This document shows, piece by piece, positions 26,538-34,948 of a stretch of DNA of 64,000 nucleotides. A model generated the notes under the pieces. It ran no database searches and had not been told where the DNA came from. It worked only from the letters and a program-made list of their open reading frames with translations. Source of the stretch: VXPQ01 sp965116435 (GTDB lineage Bacteria > Bacteroidota > Rhodothermia > Rhodothermales > VXPQ01). A program made the position numbers and the translations under genes. Numbering within the stretch: position 1 is the first letter of the stretch; the number at the start of each line of letters is the position of its first letter. The stretch spans positions 3,005,935 to 3,069,934 of the forward strand of contig OZ220686.1 of the NCBI GenBank assembly GCA_965116435.1, read 5' to 3'.

Positions 26538-27680
26538 ATGCAACAAACGTCGATGAATGGTTCTCCGTGCAAGCTGGCCCTGGCGGACGGAATTGTCGTG
26601 GAGGGATACGCCATGGGTCATCAGGGCGAGACGGGCGGCGAGCTGTGCTTTAATACGAGCATGACCGGGTATCAGGAAATCATGACGGATCCGTCCTATC
26701 ACGGGCAGATCATGATGATGACCTACCCGCACATCGGGAATTACGGGGCCATGGATGCCGATATGGAGGCGGCTGCCCCCATGGTGGCCGGGTTCGTGGT
26801 GCGTCAGTTCGCCACGGAGTACTCCAACATGCAGGCGGACGAATCGCTGGATCGTTTTATGAAGCGGCACGAGCTGGTGGGCGTGACCGGCGTGGACACT
26901 CGACGCCTGGTGCGCCATATTCGCGCGCAGGGGGTTATGAACGCCGTAATTTCGTCGGTGGACCTGGACGACGACCGGCTGGTTGAGAAAGCGCGCAACT
27001 GGCCCTCCATGGAAGGTCTTGAGCTGGCTTCCCGGGTGACGGTGGATGCGGCGGAGGACTGGTGCGCGGGAGACGGTCCGCGCATCGCGGTGTTCGACTA
27101 CGGCGTGAAGCGCAACATTCTTCGGTCGTTCGAGGCGCAGGGGTGCGCGGTGCGTCTTTTCCCCGCCTCCGCAGCGCTCAAGGACGTGCTTGCCTGGGAG
27201 CCGGACGGGCTCTTTTTCTCGAACGGTCCGGGCGACCCGCGCGTCATGCCGGATGCGATCGAAACGGTTCGGGACGCCTTTCGGACGCCTATTCCGCTGT
27301 TTGGGATATGCCTCGGGCACCAACTGATGGCGCTGGCTTCCGGGTGCGAGGTGTACAAAATGTTCGTAGGACATCGGGGCGCCAACCAGCCGGTGCAGAA
27401 CCTGCGCGTCGGGCAGGTGGAAGTCACGACGCAAAACCATGGGTTCGCGGTGCGGGAAGCGTCCATCGAGGAAAAGATCGCCGAGGTGACGCATCGAAAT
27501 TTGAACGACCGAACGGTGGAAGGGCTGCGTTTCGCGGACCGCGCGGCGTTTTCCGTGCAGTATCACCCGGAGGCCTCGCCGGGCCCGCACGACAGCCACT
27601 ACTTGTTCGATCAGTTTCTGCAGGAAGTGGAAGCGCACCGCAGCGCCTCGCTCCGCACCAGGAAGAAGGTTACGGCCTGA
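26538..27680 (+). CDS. carA: carbamoyl-phosphate synthase small (glutaminase) subunit
   Basis: Hydrolyses glutamine and feeds ammonia to CarB for arginine and pyrimidine synthesis. It has 380 residues with the N-terminal CarA domain (FNTSMTGYQEIMTDPSY) and a class I glutamine amidotransferase with nucleophile GICLGHQLMAL and the His/Glu pair in YHPEASPGPHDS. ATG 26538 is followed by carB 49 bp after the stop. Confidence 0.96.
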   Translation: MQQTSMNGSPCKLALADGIVVEGYAMGHQGETGGELCFNTSMTGYQEIMTDPSYHGQIMMMTYPHIGNYGAMDADMEAAAPMVAGFVVRQFATEYSNMQADESLDRFMKRHELVGVTGVDTRRLVRHIRAQGVMNAVISSVDLDDDRLVEKARNWPSMEGLELASRVTVDAAEDWCAGDGPRIAVFDYGVKRNILRSFEAQGCAVRLFPASAALKDVLAWEPDGLFFSNGPGDPRVMPDAIETVRDAFRTPIPLFGICLGHQLMALASGCEVYKMFVGHRGANQPVQNLRVGQVEVTTQNHGFAVREASIEEKIAEVTHRNLNDRTVEGLRFADRAAFSVQYHPEASPGPHDSHYLFDQFLQEVEAHRSASLRTRKKVTA

Positions 27681-27729
27681 GCGCGGCGCGCTGCAGGATC
27701 AAACACACGACTATTCTACTTGGGGACAC

Positions 27730-30558
27730 ATGCCCAAACGCGAAGACATTCACCGGATTCTGCTGATCGGAAGCGGGCCTATCGTAATCGGCCAGGCCTG
27801 CGAATTCGACTATTCCGGCACGCAGGCGTCGCGTGCGCTCCGCAAGGAGGGGTATGAGGTGGTCTTGATTAATTCCAATCCAGCCACCATCATGACCGAC
27901 CGGTTGACGGCGGACAAAATTTACCTGAAGGATTTGACGCCGGCCTCCATTCGCGAACTCGTCGAGATCGAGCGGCCGGATGCGGTGTTGCCCACGATGG
28001 GCGGACAAACGGCGCTGAATCTTGCGGGCACGCTTCAGGACGAGGGGTTCTGGGAAGCGGAAGGCGTGGAGGTGATCGGCGTGGATATCGACGCCATACG
28101 GATTACGGAAGACCGGCAGGCGTTTCGGGACCTGATGGAGCGCATCGGGATCGATCAGGCCCGCAGCCGCGTGGCGAAAAGTCTGCTCGAAGCCAAGGAA
28201 ATCGCCCAGGAAATCGGGGAGCTTCCCGTGGTGATTCGTCCGTCGTATACGTTGGGCGGGTCCGGGGGCGGGATTGTCTGGACGCACGAGGAATTTGACC
28301 GCAAGGTGACGCGGGGGCTGGAAATGTCCCCTGTGCACGAAGTGCTTATCGAGGAGTGCCTGTTCGGATGGAAGGAATACGAGTTGGAGTTGCTTCGGGA
28401 CGCCAACGACAACGTCATTATCGTGTGTCCCATTGAGAATGTGGACCCCATGGGCGTGCATACCGGCGATTCCGTAACGGTGGCGCCTGCGCAGACCCTT
28501 ACGGACAAGCAATATCAGGGCATGCGGGACGCGGCGATTCGCGCCATGCGTTCGATAGGCACGTTTGCCGGGGGATGCAACATCCAGTTCGCCTTTGACC
28601 CGTCGGGCAGCCGCATGATCGTCATAGAGATCAATCCGCGCGTATCGCGGTCGTCCGCGCTGGCTTCAAAAGCGACGGGATACCCGATTGCGAAGGTGGC
28701 GGCGCGGTTGGCGGCGGGGTACACGCTGGACGAGTTGCCGAACGAGATCACCGGCGACACGAGCGCATGTTTCGAGCCGGCCATAGATTATGTCGTGACC
28801 AAGATTCCGCGCTTCAACTTCGACAAATTCGAAGGGGTGGATGAGGAACTTACGACTCAGATGAAGGCCGTAGGCGAGGTTATGGCGATCGGGCGCACGT
28901 TTCCGGAGAGCCTGCAAAAAGCCTGGCAAAGCCTGGAAATCGGCTACAACGGGTTGGGCGCGGACCGGGAGGACGCGCCTCCTGCGGAAGTGCGCGCGCG
29001 TTTGGCCAAGCCGCTGTGGGACCGGACGCTGCAGATTCGCAACGCCTTCAAGCTGGGGGCGTCCGTAGCCGAGATTGCGGATGTGTCCAAGGTCGATCCG
29101 TGGTTCTTGCATCAGATTCGGGATATTGTGCAGCTGGAGGAGGTGATCGGAGGGCGGACCCTGCAGGAGATGGACGCTGCATTCATGAGGCGGGTTAAGC
29201 AATACGGCTTCTCCGACATACAGATTGCCTATTTGCTGGGCGAGGATGCGACCGAGACGCAGGTGCGGGAGCGCCGAAAAGCGCTGGGCGTGATCCCGTC
29301 GTACCAGGTGGTCGATACGTGCGCGGGGGAATTTCCTGCGGAGACGCCCTATTTTTATTCTTCGTACGAAGAAGGCAACGAAAGCACGGCGTCCGACCGC
29401 AAGAAGGTGATCATTCTGGGGAGCGGGCCGAATCGCATCGGGCAGGGCATCGAATTCGACTATTCCTGCGTGCACGGCGTGAATGCGGTGCGGGACAGCG
29501 GCTACGAGGCCATTATGATCAACTGCAACCCGGAAACCGTTTCGACGGATTTCGATATTGCGGACAAGTTGTATTTCGAGCCGGTGTACTGGGAGCGGGT
29601 CCTCGACATCATCGAGCACGAAAGGCCGGAGGGGGTTATTGTGCAGCTGGGCGGGCAGACGGCCTTGAAAATCGCGGAAAAACTGCACGAGCACGGCATT
29701 CGGATTTTCGGCACGTCGTACGAAATGATGGACCTCGCGGAGAGCCGGGGCAAGTTCTCGCATGTGCTCCGGGAACTGGAGGTGCCGTTTCCGCCCTACG
29801 GCATGGCTGTGACGGTGCAGGAGGCGGTGTCTACCGCGGAGCGCATCGGGTATCCCATCCTGATTCGTCCGAGTTATGTGCTGGGCGGACAGGGGATGCG
29901 CATTGCGATCAACAAGGAAGAGGTCCGGCATTACACCAAGAAAATATGGACGCTTTTCCCGGAAAATCATGTGCTGCTCGACCTGTTTCTGGAAAACGCC
30001 ATTGAAATGGACGTAGACGTCGTGCGGGACGGGGACGAGACATGGATTGCGGGGATCATGCAGCATATCGAGCCGGCGGGGGTGCATAGCGGCGATTCGA
30101 CGGCGGTGCTGCCTCCGTTTTCCTTGCCGGAGGAAATTTTGCAGACGGTCCGTACGTATGCGCGAGATATTGCCAACCGGCTGGATATTATCGGGTTGAT
30201 GAATGTGCAATTCGCCATCAAGGACGGGATCGCGTATTGCATTGAAGCCAATCCGAGGGCGTCGCGGACCGTGCCGTTCGTGGCGAAGGCGACGGGCATT
30301 CCCGTGTCCGATATCGCCACGAAAGTGATGCTGGGCCAAAAACTGGCCGATTTTCGCAAGGCGGGGCAGCTGGAGTCGAGCCTGGAGGGATTTGCAATCA
30401 AGGAGCCCGTATTTTCCTGGGATAAATTTCCCGAAGTCCCGAAAGAACTGGGCCCCGAGATGAAGTCCACTGGCGAAGCCATTGCCTTCGTGGATGCGCT
30501 GACCGACGAGCATTTTCGGCGCCCGTACGAAATGCGCAACCTGTACCTGAGTCGATAG
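27730..30558 (+). CDS. carB: carbamoyl-phosphate synthase large subunit without allosteric domain
   Basis: Makes carbamoyl phosphate from bicarbonate, ammonia and two ATP. It has 942 residues, while the E. coli type has about 1,073. Both ATP-grasp halves are complete (LLIGSGPIVIGQACEFDYSG at the start; ILGSGPNRIGQGIEFDYSC at about 555), but the protein ends after DEHFRRPYEMRNLYLSR. The C-terminal MGS-like domain that binds UMP, IMP and ornithine is absent. Shorter CarBs are known in Bacteroidota, so this is probably lineage-typical rather than a truncation. Confidence 0.95.
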   Translation: MPKREDIHRILLIGSGPIVIGQACEFDYSGTQASRALRKEGYEVVLINSNPATIMTDRLTADKIYLKDLTPASIRELVEIERPDAVLPTMGGQTALNLAGTLQDEGFWEAEGVEVIGVDIDAIRITEDRQAFRDLMERIGIDQARSRVAKSLLEAKEIAQEIGELPVVIRPSYTLGGSGGGIVWTHEEFDRKVTRGLEMSPVHEVLIEECLFGWKEYELELLRDANDNVIIVCPIENVDPMGVHTGDSVTVAPAQTLTDKQYQGMRDAAIRAMRSIGTFAGGCNIQFAFDPSGSRMIVIEINPRVSRSSALASKATGYPIAKVAARLAAGYTLDELPNEITGDTSACFEPAIDYVVTKIPRFNFDKFEGVDEELTTQMKAVGEVMAIGRTFPESLQKAWQSLEIGYNGLGADREDAPPAEVRARLAKPLWDRTLQIRNAFKLGASVAEIADVSKVDPWFLHQIRDIVQLEEVIGGRTLQEMDAAFMRRVKQYGFSDIQIAYLLGEDATETQVRERRKALGVIPSYQVVDTCAGEFPAETPYFYSSYEEGNESTASDRKKVIILGSGPNRIGQGIEFDYSCVHGVNAVRDSGYEAIMINCNPETVSTDFDIADKLYFEPVYWERVLDIIEHERPEGVIVQLGGQTALKIAEKLHEHGIRIFGTSYEMMDLAESRGKFSHVLRELEVPFPPYGMAVTVQEAVSTAERIGYPILIRPSYVLGGQGMRIAINKEEVRHYTKKIWTLFPENHVLLDLFLENAIEMDVDVVRDGDETWIAGIMQHIEPAGVHSGDSTAVLPPFSLPEEILQTVRTYARDIANRLDIIGLMNVQFAIKDGIAYCIEANPRASRTVPFVAKATGIPVSDIATKVMLGQKLADFRKAGQLESSLEGFAIKEPVFSWDKFPEVPKELGPEMKSTGEAIAFVDALTDEHFRRPYEMRNLYLSR

Positions 30559-30568
30559 GGAGGCGTAC

Positions 30569-31240
30569 GTGGTTGCGCGGGAAGGATACGCTATCGTGCG
30601 CGGCGCGCTTGTTTTTTCGGCGGCGCTGTTGGTGGTCGGGTTGTTCGTATCCGTACCCTGGAGCCTGTGTTTGCTGGCGGTTGCGATCGTCCTCAGCGGC
30701 GGGGCGGCGCTCTTTTTTCGCGATCCGGTTCGTACGCCCCCGCCGGAGGCGGATCGGTTGGTGCTGGCCCCGGCGGACGGCAAGGTAACGCTTGTAGAGC
30801 ATGACGTCTCCGAACCGCTGTATGTGGGCCGCAAGGCGAAAAGGGTGTCCATCTTTCTGTCCCTGTTCGACGTGCATGTGAATCGCATCCCGGCGGACGG
30901 GGTCGTGGAGCATGTGGGGTATGCGCCGGGGGGCTATCTGCCGGCGTGGCGCCCGGAGGCGAGCGAACGAAACGAGCGTTCGGAGATCGGCGTGCGGCAT
31001 CCGTCCGGCGCGCGCGTGCTGTTTCGGCAGATCGCCGGTTCCGTGGCCCGCCGTATTACGTATCATGTAAAGAAGGGGGACCGGGTCGAGGCGGGGCAGC
31101 GTTTCGGGATCATAAAATTCGGGTCGAGAATGGATGTGTTCGTGCCGCCGGACGTGACGCTGGACGTATCCGTCGGGGACCGGGTCCGCGCGGGGGAAAC
31201 GATACTTGGACATTTTCCGGCTGCGGATAGCGAGCCATGA
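30569..31240 (+). CDS. psd: phosphatidylserine decarboxylase (short type)
   Basis: Produces phosphatidylethanolamine at the inner membrane. It has 223 residues and starts with GTG 30569 after a good AGGGAGG site. There are N-terminal hydrophobic segments (residues 12-45), then FRDPVRTPP, APADGKV, FDVHVNRIPADG and the self-cleavage site in IIKFGSRMDVFVP (Gly-Ser, about residue 188), which creates the pyruvoyl group. It overlaps pssA by 4 bp (ATGA), the enzyme that makes its substrate. Confidence 0.93.
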   Translation: MVAREGYAIVRGALVFSAALLVVGLFVSVPWSLCLLAVAIVLSGGAALFFRDPVRTPPPEADRLVLAPADGKVTLVEHDVSEPLYVGRKAKRVSIFLSLFDVHVNRIPADGVVEHVGYAPGGYLPAWRPEASERNERSEIGVRHPSGARVLFRQIAGSVARRITYHVKKGDRVEAGQRFGIIKFGSRMDVFVPPDVTLDVSVGDRVRAGETILGHFPAADSEP

Positions 31241-32007
31241 CGAACGGCGACGCCGACGAAAGAAGAAAGGGGCTGCCCCGGGCCGTCGTGCCCTCGTTTT
31301 TTACCCTGATGAATCTGTTGTCCGGGTATCTGGCCATCGTGCAAACCATTGAAGGGCGGTTCGAGTACGCCTGCTGGCTGATCGTGCTGGCCGGGCTGTT
31401 CGATGCGTTCGACGGCATGATGGCCCGCTTTACGGATAGCGAGACCCTGTTTGGCGTCGAACTGGATTCGCTGTCCGACATGGTGTCGTTCGGCGTGGCG
31501 CCGTCCGCCCTGATCTATGTATTCGGCTTGCAGGAATATGGCGCGGTGGGCCTGATGGTTTCGGCCTTGCCCACCATCTGCGGGGCCGTCCGCCTGGCCC
31601 GGTTCAATGTGCGGTTCGATGGCGCGAAGCGGGAGTATTTCATGGGTTTGCCCACGCCCGCCATGGCGGCGGTGATCGTGGCCTTCATTCTCAATTTCGA
31701 CGAGGCGGGCTGGTTTCACCGGTTCAGTCCAGGCGGATTATCTGTGTTCATTCCCTTGTCGATCGGGTTGTCGATCCTGATGATTTCGACGGTGAAATTC
31801 GACGCCCTGCCCCGGCCCTCCCGGGCGTACATTCGGAATCATCCGCGCAAGGCTACTTTGTACGGAATCGGCCTGCTGCTCATTATTTTTTTGCAGCAGA
31901 TCGGGTTGCTTGCGGCGCTCGCCAGCTACGTGGTGATCAACGTATGTTACGCCGTGTACTCGCTGTTCAATGGATTGCCCGAGGAGAAAGACAAGGGAAT
32001 GCGCTGA
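31237..32007 (+). CDS. pssA: CDP-diacylglycerol-serine O-phosphatidyltransferase
   Basis: Integral membrane enzyme that makes phosphatidylserine, coupled to psd. It has 256 residues, many hydrophobic helices, and the CDP-alcohol phosphotransferase motif DGMMARFTDSETLFGVELDS (D-G-x2-A-R-x8-G-x3-D). Its start overlaps the psd stop. The stop TGA lies within a copy of the palindromic repeat (GCGCTGATC). Confidence 0.95.
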   Translation: MTNGDADERRKGLPRAVVPSFFTLMNLLSGYLAIVQTIEGRFEYACWLIVLAGLFDAFDGMMARFTDSETLFGVELDSLSDMVSFGVAPSALIYVFGLQEYGAVGLMVSALPTICGAVRLARFNVRFDGAKREYFMGLPTPAMAAVIVAFILNFDEAGWFHRFSPGGLSVFIPLSIGLSILMISTVKFDALPRPSRAYIRNHPRKATLYGIGLLLIIFLQQIGLLAALASYVVINVCYAVYSLFNGLPEEKDKGMR

Positions 32008-32033
32008 TCGAAGCGGATTTGGTTCGCGCATCC
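31995..32033. repeat. interspersed palindromic repeat copy overlapping the pssA stop
   Basis: GGGAATGCGCTGATCGAAGC followed by GGATTTGGTTCGCGCATCC. A degenerate copy of the GAAGTGGATTTGATC subtype. The pssA stop codon is read from its CTGATC. Confidence 0.75.
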
Positions 32034-32056
32034 AGACCCTAAAGGAGAACACAGGA

Positions 32057-32092
32057 GAGCATACTCCAGAGCATATTCCAGAGTATACTCCA
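32057..32092 (+). repeat. three 12-bp tandem repeats
   Basis: GAGCATACTCCA, GAGCATATTCCA and GAGTATACTCCA in tandem between pssA and purS; no coding role. Confidence 0.85.
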
Positions 32093-32145
32093 GATTGTAA
32101 AGAGACTATAATGGGCGCGCGCGACAGCGCCGTATGACGTATATT

Positions 32146-32184
32146 GGGATGCGCTGATCGAAGTGGATTTGATCAGTGCATCCC
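32146..32184. repeat. interspersed palindromic repeat copy upstream of purS
   Basis: GGGATGCGCTGATCGAAGTG then GATTTGATCAGTGCATCCC. The arms pair with a single interruption; this is the clearest copy of the GAAGTGGATTT-loop subtype. Confidence 0.85.
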
Positions 32185-32220
32185 TTGCCTTGCCGTCAGG
32201 AATTATCGCTTCGCACCGCC

Positions 32221-32508
32221 ATGTACAAAGCCAGCGTCCGCATTACTTTGCGCCCGTCTATTCTGGACCCTCAGGGCAAAACGACCCACCATGCCCTCGA
32301 AAGTCTCGGGTTCGACGGCGTGGAGCGCGTACGCATAGGGAAATTCGTGGAGCTGTGGATTGACGAACCCACCGAGGAAGCCGCCGAGCGTGCGGTTCGG
32401 GCGGCCTGCGAGCGGCTTTTGGCGAACCCGGTGATGGAGGATTTTGAAATTTCCATGAATAAGGCATCGCGAACAGGCATCGCGAAAAGGCATCGCGAAC
32501 AGGCGTAA
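32221..32508 (+). CDS. purS: FGAM synthase subunit PurS
   Basis: Small subunit of the PurS/PurQ/PurL complex in purine synthesis. It has 95 residues. ATG 32221 (MYKASVRITLRPSILDPQG) is chosen because this is the conserved start; further family signature is KTTHHALESLGFDGVERVRIGKFVEL. The usual length is about 80-85; the last 13 or so residues (KASRTGIAKRHRE) come from a 13-bp GGCATCGCGAACA-type tandem repeat. purQ and purL are not adjacent. Confidence 0.93.
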   Translation: MYKASVRITLRPSILDPQGKTTHHALESLGFDGVERVRIGKFVELWIDEPTEEAAERAVRAACERLLANPVMEDFEISMNKASRTGIAKRHREQA

Positions 32509-32512
32509 CGAA

Positions 32513-32550
32513 CGCGCAGGGTGCGAAGCCTGCGCGGGCCGTTTGTTTTT
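32513..32550 (+). terminator. intrinsic terminator after purS
   Basis: CGCGCAGG (32513-32520) and CCTGCGCG (32529-32536) form a perfect 8-bp stem with loop GTGCGAAG, followed by GGCCGTTTGTTTTT. It starts 5 bp after the purS stop. Confidence 0.75.
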
Positions 32551-32627
32551 CGCCGTTCGTTTTTCACCGGGCGGCGGGCGGCGCCACGCGGGCGTGGGCG
32601 ACGGCGCGGGTGCGCTCAATCATTCGC

Positions 32628-33236
32628 TCAATCGTTTGCGCAATCATGTTCGTGCCGATGTGCATGGCGGCCTTTGTGAAACACGACATGCAGCAGCGAA
32701 CCGCCCACGAATACCTGATACAGGTCGAGTCCGGCTCCCTCCGCAAAGAGGCGGACGCCTGTGGCGTATCCCGCTACGGTGGCGACCAGGATCGCCGCAA
32801 TGCCCAGCGCGGCGACCCGGAAGCCATACTGGGGCCGCAATATCCACCATATCGCAAGGCCCACCAGCAGGCGGTGAAGCATGATGCCGGGGACGATGCT
32901 CGTTTCGCCGGGCGCAAGGGCCGCTCCCTCGAGCAAGGCGTGCAGCGTTAGGCCGGATAAGCCAATCAGCGACGCCGCCGGGTCGGTATGCCTCGCCAGC
33001 GCGCTGGAGAACCGCTCGATCAGGGTGGGCAATCCGATGCCGAGGCCCAGCGCGACCAGCGCCAGGAAGCCGTATTCGGGCCAGGCGTGCGGGAGGGTTT
33101 GCCAGAGAATGAGCGCCGGGATGGCCACGTACATGCAGCCGTCGAAGATGCGCGTCGCCCCGGGTTGGTCGTGTAGCCATTTGTAAAGAAAGACCCCCGC
33201 AATCGGGGTCGCGAGCGAACCGGCGAGTTCCAGCAT
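32628..33236 (-). CDS. ZIP-like integral membrane protein
   Basis: A 202-residue polytopic protein with about six hydrophobic segments. Two histidine-containing helices (LTLHALLEGAALA at about residue 98 and MLHRLLVGLAIWW at about 120) resemble the metal-site helices of ZIP divalent-metal transporters, and the C-terminus is His-rich (FHKGRHAHRHEHD). It is shorter than typical ZIPs (about 250-300) and the match is partial, so a metal-transport role is only suggested. It is transcribed in the same direction as, and downstream of, rnhA. Confidence 0.5.
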   Translation of the reverse strand: MLELAGSLATPIAGVFLYKWLHDQPGATRIFDGCMYVAIPALILWQTLPHAWPEYGFLALVALGLGIGLPTLIERFSSALARHTDPAASLIGLSGLTLHALLEGAALAPGETSIVPGIMLHRLLVGLAIWWILRPQYGFRVAALGIAAILVATVAGYATGVRLFAEGAGLDLYQVFVGGSLLHVVFHKGRHAHRHEHDCAND

Positions 33237-33267
33237 GGAGACAGGCTATGGCCAGGACAGATGAAGA

Positions 33268-33294
33268 AAGGATGCGCTGATCAGGTTTGCGAGG
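33268..33294 (+). repeat. half copy of the interspersed palindromic repeat
   Basis: AAGGATGCGCTGATCAGG, then TTTGCGAGG. It has the left arm and part of the loop only, in the gap between the ZIP-like gene and rnhA. Confidence 0.65.
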
Positions 33295-33352
33295 CGGAGG
33301 GGCCACGCAGCGCGCGCGGGCGAGGAATGGCGGGGCGCTGCGCTGCGCGGCG

Positions 33353-33820
33353 TCAGGGCGCGTCGGCCTCGCTATGCTGCGGATGCTTGTATTCCTGCAT
33401 GGCGGCTACCGCGGCGTCGTCGACCAGGTTGTTGAATTCGTTGTCCGCATGGCCCTTGACCTTGATCCAGGTGATGCGATGGCGGGCGCTTTCCGCCAGC
33501 AACGCTTCCCATAAATCCCGGTTTTCGACGGGTTTTTTGCCGGAGGTTTTCCATCCGTTGCGTTGCCAGCTGTGGAGCCAGTTCTGGTTGAAAGCGTTTG
33601 CAAGATAGGCGCTGTCCGTATGGAGCCGCACCCGGCAGGCTCTCCGAAGATGCTTCAGCGCCTCCAGCGCCGCCGTCAGCTCCATGCGGTTGTTCGTGGT
33701 GTGAAATGCGCCGCCGCTCAGCTGTTTGCTGTGCGATTCGTGCATAAGCAACGCCGCCCAGCCGCCGGGGCCGGGGTTGCCGCTGCATGCGCCGTCCGTA
33801 TAGATGGTTATGTTTTGCAC
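33353..33820 (-). CDS. rnhA: ribonuclease HI
   Basis: Degrades RNA in RNA-DNA hybrids. About 155 residues. The catalytic D-E-D-D set is visible in YTDGACSGNPGPGG, NNRMELTAALEAL, LHTDSAYL and NNLVDDAA, together with the basic protrusion (WLHSWQRNGWKTSGKKPV). The start is ambiguous: GTG 33820 (VQNITIYTDG) or TTG 33826 (two residues longer). It is divergent from obg, 93-100 bp away. Confidence 0.94.
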   Translation of the reverse strand: MQNITIYTDGACSGNPGPGGWAALLMHESHSKQLSGGAFHTTNNRMELTAALEALKHLRRACRVRLHTDSAYLANAFNQNWLHSWQRNGWKTSGKKPVENRDLWEALLAESARHRITWIKVKGHADNEFNNLVDDAAVAAMQEYKHPQHSEADAP

Positions 33821-33919
33821 ATTCAAGTGTCTTTAGGGGAGCGGTGACAGAACCGTCGCCGCATGAATCCGGTACGAAAGCCTTGGCAGGCGAAGTATAC
33901 GCATACGCACACAATAATT

Positions 33920-34948
33920 ATGAAATTCGTTGATTACGTAACAATCACCGTTCGGAGCGGGCGGGGCGGGGCGGGCGCTGTCGCGTTCCGCAGGGAAAAA
34001 TACGAACCGAATGGCGGCCCCTCCGGTGGGGACGGCGGGCGCGGGGGGTCTGTGCTGCTCGAAGGGGACAGCAATCTGTACACCTTGCTGGATTTGCGTT
34101 ACAACCGGCGGCATTTCGCGGAAAACGGCGAGGCGGGCGGCGGCAACAACCGGACGGGACGTTCCGGTCAGGATATTGTGCTGCGCGTACCGCTTGGCGC
34201 CATAGCGAGGCAACGCGATTCCGGGGAAATACTGGGCGAAATATGCGAGCAGGGCGAGCGGCTGGCGCTGGCGACGGGCGGGCGCGGGGGCAAGGGCAAT
34301 GCATTTTTCCGGTCGGCGACGAACCGGGCGCCGCGTCACGCCCAGCCGGGCGAAGAGGGGATAGAGCAGGACATTTCGCTGGAACTCCGTTTGCTGGCCG
34401 ACGTGGGCGTCGTGGGGCTGCCCAATGCGGGGAAGAGCATGCTGGTGTCCGTGTTGTCGGCGGCGAAACCAAAGGTGGCGGACTATCCTTTCACGACGCT
34501 GGTACCTTCGCTGGGCGTCGTACGGGTCGAGGAGTATCAGTCATTCGTCATGGCTGATATTCCGGGCATCGTGGAAGGCGCGCACGAAGGCAAAGGGTTG
34601 GGCATCCGGTTTTTGCGCCATATTGCCCGCAATGCGGCGCTCCTTTTTCTTATTCCGATCGACTCGAAGGACCTGGCGGGAGAATACGAGGTCTTGCTGC
34701 AGGAGTTGGCCGCCTACGACGCCGCCTTGCTGGACAAACCCCGTATTGTTGCCTTGTCGAAGACCGATTTGTTGCCTCCCGAGGAGCGGGATATCGTTTC
34801 GGAGATTGCCCGGGAGGTGTTTCCAGAGGGCGTCCTGCCGCTGCCCGTCAGTTCGGTGGCCGGTTTTGGCGTGCCTGCGCTGAAGCGGCGTCTTTGGGAG
34901 GTGGTTCAACAGAGCAGAAAAGGCGAGGTGTCCCATGCCGGAGCATAA
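33920..34948 (+). CDS. obg: Obg/CgtA GTPase
   Basis: Ribosome-associated GTPase. The start at ATG 33920 (MKFVDYVTITVRSGRGGAG) matches the family. The glycine-rich Obg fold spans residues 1-157; the G domain has GLPNAGKSML (G1), DIPGIVEGAHEGKGLG (G3) and SKTDL (G4). It has 342 residues. The 3' end overlaps dprA by 14 bp. Confidence 0.96.
   Translation: MKFVDYVTITVRSGRGGAGAVAFRREKYEPNGGPSGGDGGRGGSVLLEGDSNLYTLLDLRYNRRHFAENGEAGGGNNRTGRSGQDIVLRVPLGAIARQRDSGEILGEICEQGERLALATGGRGGKGNAFFRSATNRAPRHAQPGEEGIEQDISLELRLLADVGVVGLPNAGKSMLVSVLSAAKPKVADYPFTTLVPSLGVVRVEEYQSFVMADIPGIVEGAHEGKGLGIRFLRHIARNAALLFLIPIDSKDLAGEYEVLLQELAAYDAALLDKPRIVALSKTDLLPPEERDIVSEIAREVFPEGVLPLPVSSVAGFGVPALKRRLWEVVQQSRKGEVSHAGA

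Noticed and set aside
28666..30888. 740-codon minus-strand open frame
   Set aside because: Antisense of carB, no recognisable domain.
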